Positions 36,075 to 45,177 of a stretch of 64,000 nt of DNA are shown piece after piece (position 1 is the first letter of the stretch; every line of letters begins with the position of its first letter). Location: the NCBI RefSeq assembly GCF_004212635.1, contig NZ_PSRT01000015.1, positions 1-64,000 of the forward strand, given 5' to 3'. Origin of the DNA: Bradyrhizobium genosp. SA-3 (lineage in GTDB: Bacteria > Pseudomonadota > Alphaproteobacteria > Rhizobiales > Xanthobacteraceae). A model generated the notes under the pieces. The model did not search any database. It worked only from the letters and a program-made list of their open reading frames with translations, and was not told the DNA's origin. The position numbers and the translations under genes were made by a program.

Positions 36075-37805
36075 TCAGGGCAGCACTTCGCGCCGCTCGC
36101 CGAGCCGCTGATCGAGCTCGGCGCGCTTGTCGGCCAGAAGGCCGGCCTGGGCGGCTTCGATCACCGTAAACAGCTCGTGGGCGTCGCTGAGCCGGGTCAC
36201 GGTGACATAGCTGGCGCCGGCCTCGTAGAGCTCGCCGACATCGGCCAGGAGGTCGGCCGTCGCCACGATCAGGGCGGTGGGGTTGAGCGCGCGGACGTGG
36301 CGGACCAGCTTCTCGTTGGTGGCGCCCTTCAGCAGCGAATCCGGCACGCTGAGAATGATCATCTCGGACTTGCCGACGCCGGCATGGAGCAGCGTGTCGA
36401 CATTGCTGATGTCGCCGTAGATCACGTGCAGGCCGCGCGAGAGCAGGGTCTTGTACACATTGGGGTTGAAATCGACCACCGTGATCTGCTCCAGCAGCAC
36501 CGGGGCCTGCCGTTCGATCTCGGCCAAAAGCGCGCTCGCCGCACGGAAAAAGCCGAGGATGACGATGCGGCGGGCCTCGCCGTGGCCGCCCTCATGGGCC
36601 TCCTCGGCATATCCGCTGCCGTGATCGAGATCGCGCAGGCCGATCCGTTTCAGGGGGCCGATCATCCAGCGGGTGATCTCGTCACTGCGCGTCATCACGA
36701 AGGTCGACAGCACGGCCAGCACCACGAAGGCGAAGGAGGCCGCGTTCGCCGTCTCCGGCGCGATATGGTGGTCGGCGATGCCGGTCTGGATCACCACCAG
36801 CGAGAACTCGGAGATCTGGGCGAGGTTGAGGGCCGGCAGCAGGCTCGCGCGCAGGCCCTGTTTCATCAGGTAGAGCGGGATGAAGGTGGTGATGAGGCGG
36901 CTCACCACGGTAAACGCCGCGATCATCAAGGCGAGCCCGATCACGGAGAGGCCGGGCACGGGAATGGTCATGCCGAGCGCGACGAAGAACAGCGTGATGA
37001 AGAAGTCGCGGAGCGTGGTGACCTTGGCGGTGACGTCGAGCGCATAAGGAAAGGTCGAGAGCGAGACGCCGGCGATCAGCGCGCCCATCTCGCGCGACAG
37101 CGACAGCCGCTCCGCGGTCTCGGCGACGAGGAAGCACCAGGCGAGCGCGCCGAGCAGGATCAGCTCAGGGCGGCGTGCGATCTGGTGGAACAGGCGGGGC
37201 AGCACGTAGCGGCTGACCAGGAGCGCGGCGGCGACCAGCACCGCGACGCGGCCGATCGAGAGCAGGATGACGCTGACTTGCAGATTGGCCAGGCTCGGCT
37301 GCACCGCCAGGAACAGGATGGCGAAGATATCCTGGAGCACCAGCACGCCGAGGGTGATGCGGCCCGGCAGCGTGTCGAGTTCGCGCTTCTCGTAGAGCAC
37401 CTTGACGATGATGACGGTGCTCGACAACGCGCAGGCGACGCAGAGATAGACCGCATCGAAATGCCCGCCGCCGAGCGACAGGCCGATGCCGACAAAGAAC
37501 AGGACCCCGAGCAGGCAGCCCCCGAGCAGCTGGCCGCCCGCCGCGAACAGGATCACCTTTCCCGCCCGCACGATCTTCTTCAGGTCGATCTCCAGCCCGA
37601 TCATGAACAGCATGAAGATCAAGCCGAGCTCGGAGATGACGCTGATCGATTCCTGCGATTTGACCCAGCCGGCGCCGAATGGACCTATGCAGAAGCCGGC
37701 GATAAGGTAGGCCAGGATCAAGGGTTGCCTGGAGAAATGGGCGAGCAGGCCCAGCATCCAGGCAAACAGGATACAGAGAGTGATGTCGCGAATGAGCTCG
37801 TGCAT
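36075..37805 (-). CDS. CPA2 family cation:proton antiporter with TrkA-N-like domain
   Basis: The 576-residue protein (start ATG at 37805) has 12-13 membrane segments with the CPA2 patterns GLIFMLFMIGLEID and ALSREMGALIAGVSLS. A C-terminal cytoplasmic TrkA-N/RCK-like domain follows (about 415-560, VDFNPNVYKTLLSRGL). The dinucleotide motif, normally GxGxxG, reads ILGFFRAAS, so NAD(H) binding may be lost. YbaL/KefB-like K+ or Na+ export is the family role. The C-terminus is charged and helical. Confidence 0.88.
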   Translation of the reverse strand: MHELIRDITLCILFAWMLGLLAHFSRQPLILAYLIAGFCIGPFGAGWVKSQESISVISELGLIFMLFMIGLEIDLKKIVRAGKVILFAAGGQLLGGCLLGVLFFVGIGLSLGGGHFDAVYLCVACALSSTVIIVKVLYEKRELDTLPGRITLGVLVLQDIFAILFLAVQPSLANLQVSVILLSIGRVAVLVAAALLVSRYVLPRLFHQIARRPELILLGALAWCFLVAETAERLSLSREMGALIAGVSLSTFPYALDVTAKVTTLRDFFITLFFVALGMTIPVPGLSVIGLALMIAAFTVVSRLITTFIPLYLMKQGLRASLLPALNLAQISEFSLVVIQTGIADHHIAPETANAASFAFVVLAVLSTFVMTRSDEITRWMIGPLKRIGLRDLDHGSGYAEEAHEGGHGEARRIVILGFFRAASALLAEIERQAPVLLEQITVVDFNPNVYKTLLSRGLHVIYGDISNVDTLLHAGVGKSEMIILSVPDSLLKGATNEKLVRHVRALNPTALIVATADLLADVGELYEAGASYVTVTRLSDAHELFTVIEAAQAGLLADKRAELDQRLGERREVLP

Positions 37806-37872
37806 GCCAAATTGGTCCGTTTTGCCGCACCCTAGAGACGGGTTGCGGTGCGGCAAGCGAGCAATTCGTCAC

Positions 37873-38400
37873 ATGCGGAAGGGGCTCTTCGCAGCAATGC
37901 TGCTATGCCCTCTCGCCTACGCCGCGCCCGCCGCCGCGCAATCCAAGGTCAGTATCGAACAAAACTTTGCTGATTCGCTAACCGCGATGCCGAAGGAAGA
38001 ACTTGCCGTCTCCGGCGGGTTCTACGTGCCCGCCTATTCCAGCGTCGCGATGAGCCAGGGTAAGCTGCGTGTCGACTTCTCGGTGACGCTGAGCGTGCAC
38101 AACGCCTCCGAGACCCAGCCGCTGGTGGTCAAACGCATCGCCTATTTCGACACCGCGGGCAAGCAGGTCGAGAGCTATCTGAAGGCGCCGGTCGCCTTGA
38201 GGCCGCTCGCCACCGTGTCGATCTTCATTCCGACCGACGACGTCCGCGGCGGGACCGGAGCCAATTTTCTCGTCGACTGGGCCGCAACGAGCGAGATCGC
38301 CGAGCCCGTGGTCGAGGCCCTGATGGTTGGCGGCGTCGCCAATGCGCATTACGCTTTCATCAGCCAGGGACGTCCGACCCGGACGGCCAGCAGGAAGTAA
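37873..38400 (+). CDS. DUF3124 periplasmic protein
   Basis: The 175-residue protein begins MRKGLFAAMLLCPLAYAAPA with a signal cleaved near AQSKVS. The DUF3124 domain has FYVPAYSSVAMSQGK, DFSVTLSVHN and NFLVDWAATSEIAEPVVEAL. Function is unknown; the strands suggest a beta sandwich. It diverges from the antiporter gene with 67 bp between starts. Confidence 0.8.
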   Translation: MRKGLFAAMLLCPLAYAAPAAAQSKVSIEQNFADSLTAMPKEELAVSGGFYVPAYSSVAMSQGKLRVDFSVTLSVHNASETQPLVVKRIAYFDTAGKQVESYLKAPVALRPLATVSIFIPTDDVRGGTGANFLVDWAATSEIAEPVVEALMVGGVANAHYAFISQGRPTRTASRK

Positions 38401-38451
38401 GACAGGCCGGTGCAACGCCGGCCACCAACAAGAACAAGACGAGGAACGCCC

Positions 38452-39684
38452 ATGACCTCCAGCTTCGATTTCGCGCCCCTGTTTCCCGCAGGGCTGCCGG
38501 CCCCCTCTGCGCGCTGGACGGGCCTTGCCAAATACAGCTTCGTCGGCGGCAACAACGATTCCGAGCAGGTGCCGCTCGAGGACCTGATCGAGGCGACGAA
38601 CCTGGCGCTGCAACGCGAGGGCCGCTCGCTTGCCACTTACGGGCTGGCGCACGGTCCCCAGGGTTACCTGCCCTTGCGCGAATTCCTGGTGACAAAGCTC
38701 AAGCGCGATGCCGGCATCACCTGCACGGTCGACGATCTCCTGATCGTCTCGGGCTCGCTCCAGGCGATCGATCTCGTCAACGCTACGCTGCTGGCGCGCG
38801 GTGACACCGTGATCTTCGAGCAGGAGAGCTATCAGGGCTCGCTGACGCGCCTAGCGCGGCTCGGCGTCAACGTGGTGGGCATCCCCCTCGACAAGGACGG
38901 CATGCGCATGGACGCGCTGGCCTCGACGCTAGCCGGCCTGAAGAGCCGCGGCATCCGGCCGAAATACATCTACACCATCCCGACAGTGCAGAACCCGACC
39001 GGCAGCATCATGCCGGAGAGCCGGCGCGTCGAGCTGCTGCGGCTATCGGCGGAATACGGCGTGCCGATCTTCGAGGACGATTGCTATGCCGACCTCATCT
39101 GGTCGGGACAGCGGCCGCCTGCGATCCATGCGATGAGCCGAAACGGCGGCGTGATCCATATCGGCTCGTTCTCGAAATCGATCGCGCCGGCGCTGCGCGT
39201 CGGCTTCGTCGTCGCGCCCTGGGATGTGATGTCGCGGATGCTGGCCCTGAAGACGGATGCCGGCTCAGGCGCGTTGGAGCAGATGGTGCTCGCCACCTAT
39301 TGCAAGCCGCATTTTTCGACTCACGTCCCGGCCCTGACGAAGGCGCTGCGCACCAAGCTCGATACCCTGATGGAAGCCCTCAACGAGCAGTTCGGGACGG
39401 CGGCCGAGTTCGAGGAGCCCAAGGGCGGCATCTTCCTGTGGGTAAAGCTGCCCGACCAGGTCGATACGCTCAAGCTCTATCAGGCCGCGCTTGCCGCCGG
39501 TGTCTCGATCAATCCGGGGCCGGAATGGTCGACCAACAAGAATCATTCCAGCTCACGGCTGAGGCTGTGCTTTGCGAGCCCGACTCATCAGCAGATCCGC
39601 GAGGGGATCGCCGTGCTGGCCGAGGTCTGCCGCAAGGAATTTGGCGTGCCGGCCCGCAGCGCCAATGTGGAGAAGAGGGCCTAA
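38452..39684 (+). CDS. PLP-dependent aminotransferase, class I/II (LysN / MocR-domain type)
   Basis: The 410-residue fold-type I aminotransferase has the PLP lysine in HIGSFSKSIAPALRVG, the Asp in IFEDDCYADLIW, and the Asn of TVQNPTGS. It resembles 2-aminoadipate or multi-substrate aminotransferases and the catalytic half of MocR regulators, without a GntR domain. The ATG at 38452 follows GAGGAACG. The next gene is a short XRE-type regulator on the other strand. Confidence 0.88.
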   Translation: MTSSFDFAPLFPAGLPAPSARWTGLAKYSFVGGNNDSEQVPLEDLIEATNLALQREGRSLATYGLAHGPQGYLPLREFLVTKLKRDAGITCTVDDLLIVSGSLQAIDLVNATLLARGDTVIFEQESYQGSLTRLARLGVNVVGIPLDKDGMRMDALASTLAGLKSRGIRPKYIYTIPTVQNPTGSIMPESRRVELLRLSAEYGVPIFEDDCYADLIWSGQRPPAIHAMSRNGGVIHIGSFSKSIAPALRVGFVVAPWDVMSRMLALKTDAGSGALEQMVLATYCKPHFSTHVPALTKALRTKLDTLMEALNEQFGTAAEFEEPKGGIFLWVKLPDQVDTLKLYQAALAAGVSINPGPEWSTNKNHSSSRLRLCFASPTHQQIREGIAVLAEVCRKEFGVPARSANVEKRA

Positions 39685-39729
39685 GGTTCGCCTCAGGCCA
39701 CCACCTCAGGCCAGCTCCAGACCAGCTTC

Positions 39730-40002
39730 TCAGGCCACCTGGGGCTGGCTGCCGTGGATCGCGGAGGCCAGCCGCAGCAACAGGACGATCGAGACGTTGC
39801 CCTTGCCGGCCTCGATCTGGGCGATATAGCGCTCGGAAATCCCGGAGCGGCGGGCGAGCTCCCGGCGCGACAGGTCGCAGCGCGTGCGCGAGGACCTTAA
39901 GCGCTCGCCCAGCTCAGCCAGAAACGCGGTCTCGGAATAAGGCGGCACGGCGCAGCTCCCCGGGAGCACTTCGCCCGCAAAATCCACGACTTGATTCAGC
40001 AT
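39730..40002 (-). CDS. XRE-family helix-turn-helix protein, 90 aa, BoxR-like N-terminus only
   Basis: The HTH spans about 27-82 (LRSSRTRCDLSRRELARRSG, then ERYIAQIEAGKGNVSIVLLL). The EAGKGN-type motif resembles the N-terminal domain of BoxR-type aerobic benzoate regulators, which carry a C-terminal shikimate-kinase-like domain. Here the protein stops straight after the HTH (AIHGSQPQVA), so the ligand domain is absent. ATG at 40002 gives the compact protein; a longer frame to 40314 overlaps the next gene's promoter. Confidence 0.75.
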   Translation of the reverse strand: MLNQVVDFAGEVLPGSCAVPPYSETAFLAELGERLRSSRTRCDLSRRELARRSGISERYIAQIEAGKGNVSIVLLLRLASAIHGSQPQVA

Positions 40003-40159
40003 TGGTCTATCCACGTTCGCCTTCGGGAAGCACATCCTAACCCGGAAACGGCCGGCCTCATTGACGCGGATCAAATTCGCGCGCGATCGGCAGCTGGCGT
40101 GGACGGCCGTGTGCGGGATGCTAAACTTTGGAGTTCTTCGAGGCGGGGCTTGCCAGGAC

Positions 40160-40612
40160 ATGACGCGTTGTTTGAGCCGCTGGATCGCGGCTGCGCTGCT
40201 GTGGGTTGCGCTCGCGTCCGCGGCGCGTGCCGAGACGCTTGCGACGACGGTCGAACAATGGGGCCTACTCGGCTCCTGGGCGGTCGACTGCGCGGTTCGG
40301 CCCGACCGCGACAAGCGCGCGCTCTTGACCTACGAGATCAGGAAGGACGGCCGGGTGATGTACCGGCGCAACTTCGGCGACGCCAGGGACGAGAACGAGG
40401 TCGTCTCCGCCGCGGTCAATGCCGAGGGCCTGCTCAATGTGATGGTGTTCTTCCCCTCGCTGCATCAGACGCGCGAATTTGGACTCCTCTTGGAGAAGGA
40501 TGGCAGCTTGCGCGCGATCTACAATCGCAGCGAGCGCGGCGAGTACACGATCAGGGACGGCAAATACGTCGCGACCGGCGCGCCGACACCGGCGCAGCAA
40601 CGCTGCGATTAA
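40160..40612 (+). CDS. Secreted protein, 150 aa, unknown
   Basis: It starts MTRCLSRWIAAALLWVALAS with cleavage near ARAETL. The mature part (WGLLGSWAVDCAVRPDRDKR, RVMYRRNFGD) looks like a small beta-barrel of the type often annotated as a hypothetical periplasmic protein. GCCAGGA precedes the ATG at 40160. A strong terminator follows. Confidence 0.7.
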   Translation: MTRCLSRWIAAALLWVALASAARAETLATTVEQWGLLGSWAVDCAVRPDRDKRALLTYEIRKDGRVMYRRNFGDARDENEVVSAAVNAEGLLNVMVFFPSLHQTREFGLLLEKDGSLRAIYNRSERGEYTIRDGKYVATGAPTPAQQRCD

Positions 40613-40673
40613 CAGCCGTTCAGAATTCTCGGCCATCGCCACCACCACTGGGACTAATACGCAACGCAGCATG

Positions 40674-40702
40674 GAGATGGCCCCTCACGGGGCCATCTCT
40701 TT
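40674..40702. terminator. Intrinsic terminator, perfect 11-bp stem
   Basis: GAGATGGCCCC (40674-40684), loop TCAC and GGGGCCATCTC (40689-40699), followed by TTT. It lies between convergent genes and can serve the plus-strand secreted protein and the minus-strand aldo/keto reductase. Confidence 0.85.
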
Positions 40703-40722
40703 GCGTTAGAAAGCACTCGCAG

Positions 40723-41541
40723 CTAATCCCACGCCGGCGCGAAGCCGGGATTGACGCAGCGCCTGTCCTTCGGCAGCGCGGCGATCTTGTTGCGGTCGGC
40801 GTCGTCGAGCGTGATCTTCAGGGCATCGAGATTGGCCTTTTGGCTCTCGCGCCGCGAGGCCTTTGGAATCGCCGCGACGCCGTTCTGCTCGAGCAGCCAT
40901 TTCAGTGCGACCTGCGCAGCGGTCGCATTGTGCTTGATCCCGATCTCGCTCAGCACCGGATCTGTTGCGAAGCGCCCCTGCGCCAGCGGGCAATAGGCGA
41001 CGAGCGGGATCGACTTGGCGTTGAGATAGGCCAGCACCTTCGATTGATCGAGCATGGCATGATATTCGATCTGATTGCAGGCGATTGGCGCCTTGATGTC
41101 CTCGACGGCGATCTTGAGCAGCGCTGTGGTAAAGTTCGCAACGCCGATCGCCCGTGTGCGCCCCTCCTCCTTGAGCTTCATCAGGGTCTCGAACACCGCG
41201 CCCCAATTGGCGGCTCTCGACGGCCAGTGCACGAGATAAAGGTCGACATGGTCGAGCCTGAGCTTGTTCAGGCTGGCGTCGAAAGCGCGACGGATCGCGG
41301 CCGGTGCCAGATTCTCGTGCCAGACTTTTGTGGTGACGTGCAGTTCGCCGCGCGGCACGCGGGAAACGGCGATGGCCGAACCGATCGACTCCTCGTTGGC
41401 GTACATCTCGGCGGTGTCGATGTGGCGATAACCGATCGACAGCGCGCTCTCGACCGCGGCGCGGCAGACGTCGCCCTGCATGCGGAAGGTGCCGAGGCCG
41501 AGCTTCGGCATGCTGATGCCCTGTGTCTGCAGATGCTCCAT
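40723..41541 (-). CDS. Aldo/keto reductase
   Basis: The 272-residue TIM-barrel reductase has the catalytic Asp/Tyr pair in HIDTAEMYANEESIG, Lys in VTTKVW and His in LYLVHWPS, with the AKR C-terminal NADPH site IPKASRRESQKANL. I choose ATG at 41541 because CAGGAG lies eight bases upstream; ATG at 41565 would add eight residues. It resembles 2,5-diketogluconate reductase-like enzymes. Substrate unknown. Confidence 0.9.
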   Translation of the reverse strand: MEHLQTQGISMPKLGLGTFRMQGDVCRAAVESALSIGYRHIDTAEMYANEESIGSAIAVSRVPRGELHVTTKVWHENLAPAAIRRAFDASLNKLRLDHVDLYLVHWPSRAANWGAVFETLMKLKEEGRTRAIGVANFTTALLKIAVEDIKAPIACNQIEYHAMLDQSKVLAYLNAKSIPLVAYCPLAQGRFATDPVLSEIGIKHNATAAQVALKWLLEQNGVAAIPKASRRESQKANLDALKITLDDADRNKIAALPKDRRCVNPGFAPAWD

Positions 41542-41696
41542 GAACAGGCTCCTGACGTCATTCATCCCGCCGGACGCGCGGTGACAGACTCTTCGGTGAT
41601 GGAAAGGAAGTGGTGGGAGTGGCGACCATAGCGCGGGCGGCGCCAGGCGGCCGATCAAGATCAGGTTAGCTTTGGGGCGCACGATGCTTCCCCATC

Positions 41697-41780
41697 GTCA
41701 TGGCCGGGCTTGACCCGGCCATCCACGCCTTGCCCCGCGGCACAAAGAACGTGGATGCCCGGGACAAGCCCGGGCATGAC
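41697..41780. repeat. 84-bp GTCATG...CATGAC palindromic repeat, copy 2
   Basis: It begins GTCATGGCCGGGCTTGACCC and ends GGGACAAGCCCGGGCATGAC. It differs from the copy at 31154 by a few substitutions but has the same length, so no indels have accumulated. Confidence 0.88.
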
Positions 41781-41805
41781 GACCAGGGCTCAGTGCGGCC
41801 GTCCC

Positions 41806-43380
41806 TCACGAATGCTGCGCCACCACAGCCGGTCGGGCCTGCGGCCGCGGCATGATATCGACCGACCAAAGGTCACGGTTGTCGACGTCCTTCAGGGTCA
41901 CAGTCATCACACCGCTGCGGCCGTCGATGTCGACCCGGCCGAAGAACTGCAAGCCGAAGCACGGCGCCAGATTCTCGCCCTGCGCCATGCTACAGCCGTG
42001 CTGGTACATCGCGACCGGACCAAACGTGTCATCGAGCTCGCCCGGCCCCCAGGTGCCGGCATGCAGCGGGCCGGACACGAACTCCCAGAACGGATCGAAA
42101 TCCTGGAATTGCGCCTTGTTCGGATCGTAGTAATGCGCGGCGGTGTAATGCATGTCGGCGGTGAGCCAGACGATGTTGCGGATTCCGGCGCGCTTGATGA
42201 ACGCCAGCAGATCGGCAATTTCGTGCTCGCGCCGGTCGGGCGGCCCATTGCCGAGCGCAACGGCGTCGAGGCTGATCAGGCCGATCGGCAAATCGGCCGC
42301 GATCACCTTCCAGGTTGCGCGCGAGGCGGCGAGCTCGCGCTTGAGCCAGGCGAGCTGCTCGGCGCCGAGGATCCAGCCGCGATGGTCGTTTCCCTCGTTC
42401 CAGGTCTCGTCGCGATAGCTGCGCATGTCGATCATGAAGACGTCGAGCAGAGGGCCGTAAGCGATCTTGCGATAGACCCGGCCCTGCCGCGCGCCGATGT
42501 CGCGGATCGGCATGAAGTCGAAGAAGGCGCGGCGGGCGCGCGCGATCAGGAGCGGCGTGCCGTCGTCCTCATAACCGGCGGCGTCGAAACTGCCGGTTGG
42601 TGACCAGTCGTTGGTGACCTCGTGGTCGTCCCATTGCGCGAACATCGGTACCTCCGCATGGAAGGCACGGAAGTGTTCGTCGAGGTGGTTGTATTTGTAA
42701 TTGCCGCGGAACTGCGCCAGCGTGTGCGCAACCTCGGATTTTTCCTCGGTGACGATGTTGCGCCAAATTTCGCCGTTCGGCAGCTTCTGCTCGGAGGGAA
42801 TGGTGCAGTCGGCGTAGATGTGGTCGCCGGAGTGGATGAAGAAATCCGGGCGGTTGTCGAGCATGGTGCGATAGCTGCGATATCCGCCGCGCGAGACATC
42901 GATGCCCCAGCCCTGCCCCGCGGTGTCGCCGGACCACAGGAACGAGATCGAACGACCCGCGGCCGGCGTGGTGCGGAAATGGCCGACGCGGCTTTCGCCG
43001 GCGATACCGGTCGCGACGTCGTCGAAGCGGACGCGATAAAAGATGTCCTGCCCGGGAGGCAGATCGTTCAGCAGCAGTTTTGAGGTGAAATCGGCCCCGG
43101 GCAGCGCATCGCCCGAGGCTGACGCGGTGATCGTCTTGAAGCTCTCGACGGTCGAGCATTCCACCTGCATCCGCGCCGGCCGGTCGGCACGTGCCCAGAT
43201 CACGGCGGAGCCGTCAGAGACATCGCCGGACTGGATGCCGCTCATGATCTGCGGACGATCGGCGGCGCGGCTGAGATGCGGCTTTGCGAGCGTCCCAAGC
43301 GAGGCGATGGCGAGGCTGGAGGTCGAGCGAACCAAAAATTGCCGCCGGGTCCATGCCCGCGCGGCGCGGAGCGTTGCCAT
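41806..43380 (-). CDS. phoD: PhoD-type alkaline phosphatase/phosphodiesterase
   Basis: The 524-residue exported enzyme has the twin-arginine leader RRQFLVRS within ARAWTRRQFLVRSTSSLAIA. PhoD motifs include FIHSGDHIYADC, AQWDDHEVTNDW, MIDMRSYRDET and WLTADMHYTAAHYY, whose Asp, Cys, Asn, Tyr and His residues bind Fe3+/Ca2+. It releases phosphate from mono- and diesters in the periplasm. No Pho box is clear in the upstream 170 bp. Confidence 0.92.
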   Translation of the reverse strand: MATLRAARAWTRRQFLVRSTSSLAIASLGTLAKPHLSRAADRPQIMSGIQSGDVSDGSAVIWARADRPARMQVECSTVESFKTITASASGDALPGADFTSKLLLNDLPPGQDIFYRVRFDDVATGIAGESRVGHFRTTPAAGRSISFLWSGDTAGQGWGIDVSRGGYRSYRTMLDNRPDFFIHSGDHIYADCTIPSEQKLPNGEIWRNIVTEEKSEVAHTLAQFRGNYKYNHLDEHFRAFHAEVPMFAQWDDHEVTNDWSPTGSFDAAGYEDDGTPLLIARARRAFFDFMPIRDIGARQGRVYRKIAYGPLLDVFMIDMRSYRDETWNEGNDHRGWILGAEQLAWLKRELAASRATWKVIAADLPIGLISLDAVALGNGPPDRREHEIADLLAFIKRAGIRNIVWLTADMHYTAAHYYDPNKAQFQDFDPFWEFVSGPLHAGTWGPGELDDTFGPVAMYQHGCSMAQGENLAPCFGLQFFGRVDIDGRSGVMTVTLKDVDNRDLWSVDIMPRPQARPAVVAQHS

Positions 43381-43550
43381 TCAGAAAACCTTCGTCGAAT
43401 CGCGACGGAAGGTGCCTGCGCTCCTTGACTCCTATCCTTACGGTTTCTTGACTCCGCGCCTACGGTTTTACGACGCGGGGATGACGACTTCGACGAACTC
43501 AGCGTCCTCGCCCGCCTGCGGGACGAGGTGAAGAGCCAGCAGGGCTGCGA

Positions 43551-43970
43551 CTAACGCTTCCAGTTGCAGATGCCGCCGGAGCGGCACGGCCACGTCTGGA
43601 TGCGCGTGTCCCTTGCCTGCGCGTCCAGCGGATTGCCGTGGCGATGTGAAAGTTTGGTGCGCGCCGCACCGCGCGGCGGGGCGCTCCGGGCATGGCCGAC
43701 CTTGGGCTCGGCCACACGCACGCGTTCAGCGGCAACCTTCTTCGGCACGTCGATCGGCTCGACGCGCGCCTGCGCCTCGTTGCCGCCGCGTGCCTCCAGA
43801 GCAACCGGCGCGAATTTCGTCTCCGGACCGAGCCGCTTCGGCGACAGCACGGCCTTGGACAGATCGAGACCCAGGTATTCATCAGGCTTGTAGTCGTCAG
43901 CGCGCGCGATGCCCGTCCCTGCGAGCACGAGGGCCACGGCAATTGCAAAGGGAACGCTTTTCAGGACCAC
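43551..43970 (-). CDS. Secreted basic protein, 139 aa, unknown
   Basis: The signal peptide is MVLKSVPFAIAVALVLAGTG with cleavage near ARADDY. The mature protein is rich in Lys, Arg and Pro (LSPKRLGPETKFAPVALEAR) and ends CRSGGICNWKR with two cysteines. No known domain is visible. Export is clear; function is not. Confidence 0.65.
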   Translation of the reverse strand: MVLKSVPFAIAVALVLAGTGIARADDYKPDEYLGLDLSKAVLSPKRLGPETKFAPVALEARGGNEAQARVEPIDVPKKVAAERVRVAEPKVGHARSAPPRGAARTKLSHRHGNPLDAQARDTRIQTWPCRSGGICNWKR

Positions 43971-44078
43971 GGACGCCTCCTGAAATCGATTATGAAAGGG
44001 GCAATTTACCCGTATTTAGGAGGCGTCGCGCGCAATTCCAGCAGCCAATTGCCGCCGTGGTTAAGAAGTTTGGCGATG

Positions 44079-45080
44079 TCAGGCGACCTTTCGCGTCGTC
44101 CCTGTCCCATCCAGGAACCCGATCAGGCGGCTGCGGATGATGGTTTCCGCCTCGCTCATGATGCGGTCGACGAGTTCCTTGCAGGAGGGAATGTCGTGGA
44201 TGAGGCCTGCGACCATGCCGCAGCTCCAGGCGCCCGCGTCCATCTGACCATCCAGCATGATCCTGGGATACACACCGGCGACCTGGTCGTGAATGTCGTC
44301 GATTGTGAGCTCGGCGCCCTTCTCGCGCTCGATCTCGAGCAGGCGGTCGACATTGGCGTTCTTCAGGACGCGCTCGGTATTGCGCAGCGCCCGCATGATC
44401 AGGCGGGTATCGAGTTCGGTGGCGGCGATCAGCGCGTTCTTGACGTTCGGATGCACCGGCGCTTCCTTGGTGGCGATGAAGCGCGTGCCCATGTTCATGC
44501 CGGATGCGCCCAGCGACAACGCCGCGACGAGGCTGCGCCCGTCGGCCATGCCGCCGGAGGCAACGAACGGGATCTTCAACTCTTCCGCCGCGCGCGGCAG
44601 GAGGATCATGTTGGGAATGTCGTCCTCGCCGGGATGGCCGCCGCATTCAAACCCGTCGACGCTGACGGCGTCGCAGCCGATCCGCTCCGCTTTCAGGGAG
44701 TGGCGCACCGAGGTGCATTTGTGGATGACCTTGATGCCGGCCGCCTTCAGTGCGGGCATGTATGCTTCCGGGCTGCGGCCCGCGGTTTCCACCGCCTTGA
44801 TGCCACCTTCGACGATGGCCGCGATGTATTCCGGATAAGGCGGCGCCGAGAAGGTTGGCAGGAAGGTGAGATTCACACCGAACGGCTTGTCGGTCATGTC
44901 GCGGCAGCGCGCGATCTCCTTGGCCAGCAGCTCGGGCGTCTTCTGCGTCAGCCCGGTGATGATGCCGAGCCCGCCGGCATTGGAGACGGCGGCAGCCAGC
45001 TCGGCAAAGCCGACGAAATGCATGCCGCCCTGGATGATCGGGTGCTCGATGCCGAACAGTTCGGTGATCGCGGTCCTCAC
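44079..45080 (-). CDS. Nitronate monooxygenase / NAD(P)H-dependent flavin oxidoreductase
   Basis: The 333-residue FMN TIM-barrel has HPIIQGGMHFVGFAELAAAV, the FMN loop near FECGGHPGEDD, and PFVASGGMADGRSLVAALSL with GASGMNMGTRF. Nitronate monooxygenases detoxify alkyl nitronates such as propionate-3-nitronate, a plant and microbial toxin. Related proteins reduce quinones or enoyl groups, so the exact reaction is uncertain. Confidence 0.85.
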   Translation of the reverse strand: MRTAITELFGIEHPIIQGGMHFVGFAELAAAVSNAGGLGIITGLTQKTPELLAKEIARCRDMTDKPFGVNLTFLPTFSAPPYPEYIAAIVEGGIKAVETAGRSPEAYMPALKAAGIKVIHKCTSVRHSLKAERIGCDAVSVDGFECGGHPGEDDIPNMILLPRAAEELKIPFVASGGMADGRSLVAALSLGASGMNMGTRFIATKEAPVHPNVKNALIAATELDTRLIMRALRNTERVLKNANVDRLLEIEREKGAELTIDDIHDQVAGVYPRIMLDGQMDAGAWSCGMVAGLIHDIPSCKELVDRIMSEAETIIRSRLIGFLDGTGTTRKVA

Positions 45081-45177
45081 TTAGTTCTCCTCCCGGAATT
45101 TTGCCTGATGTCAGATTCAGTCTAGCCGCAGTCTCGTGCCGCGGTCACCATTTCTCTCCGAACGGGCGGAGGGCCCG

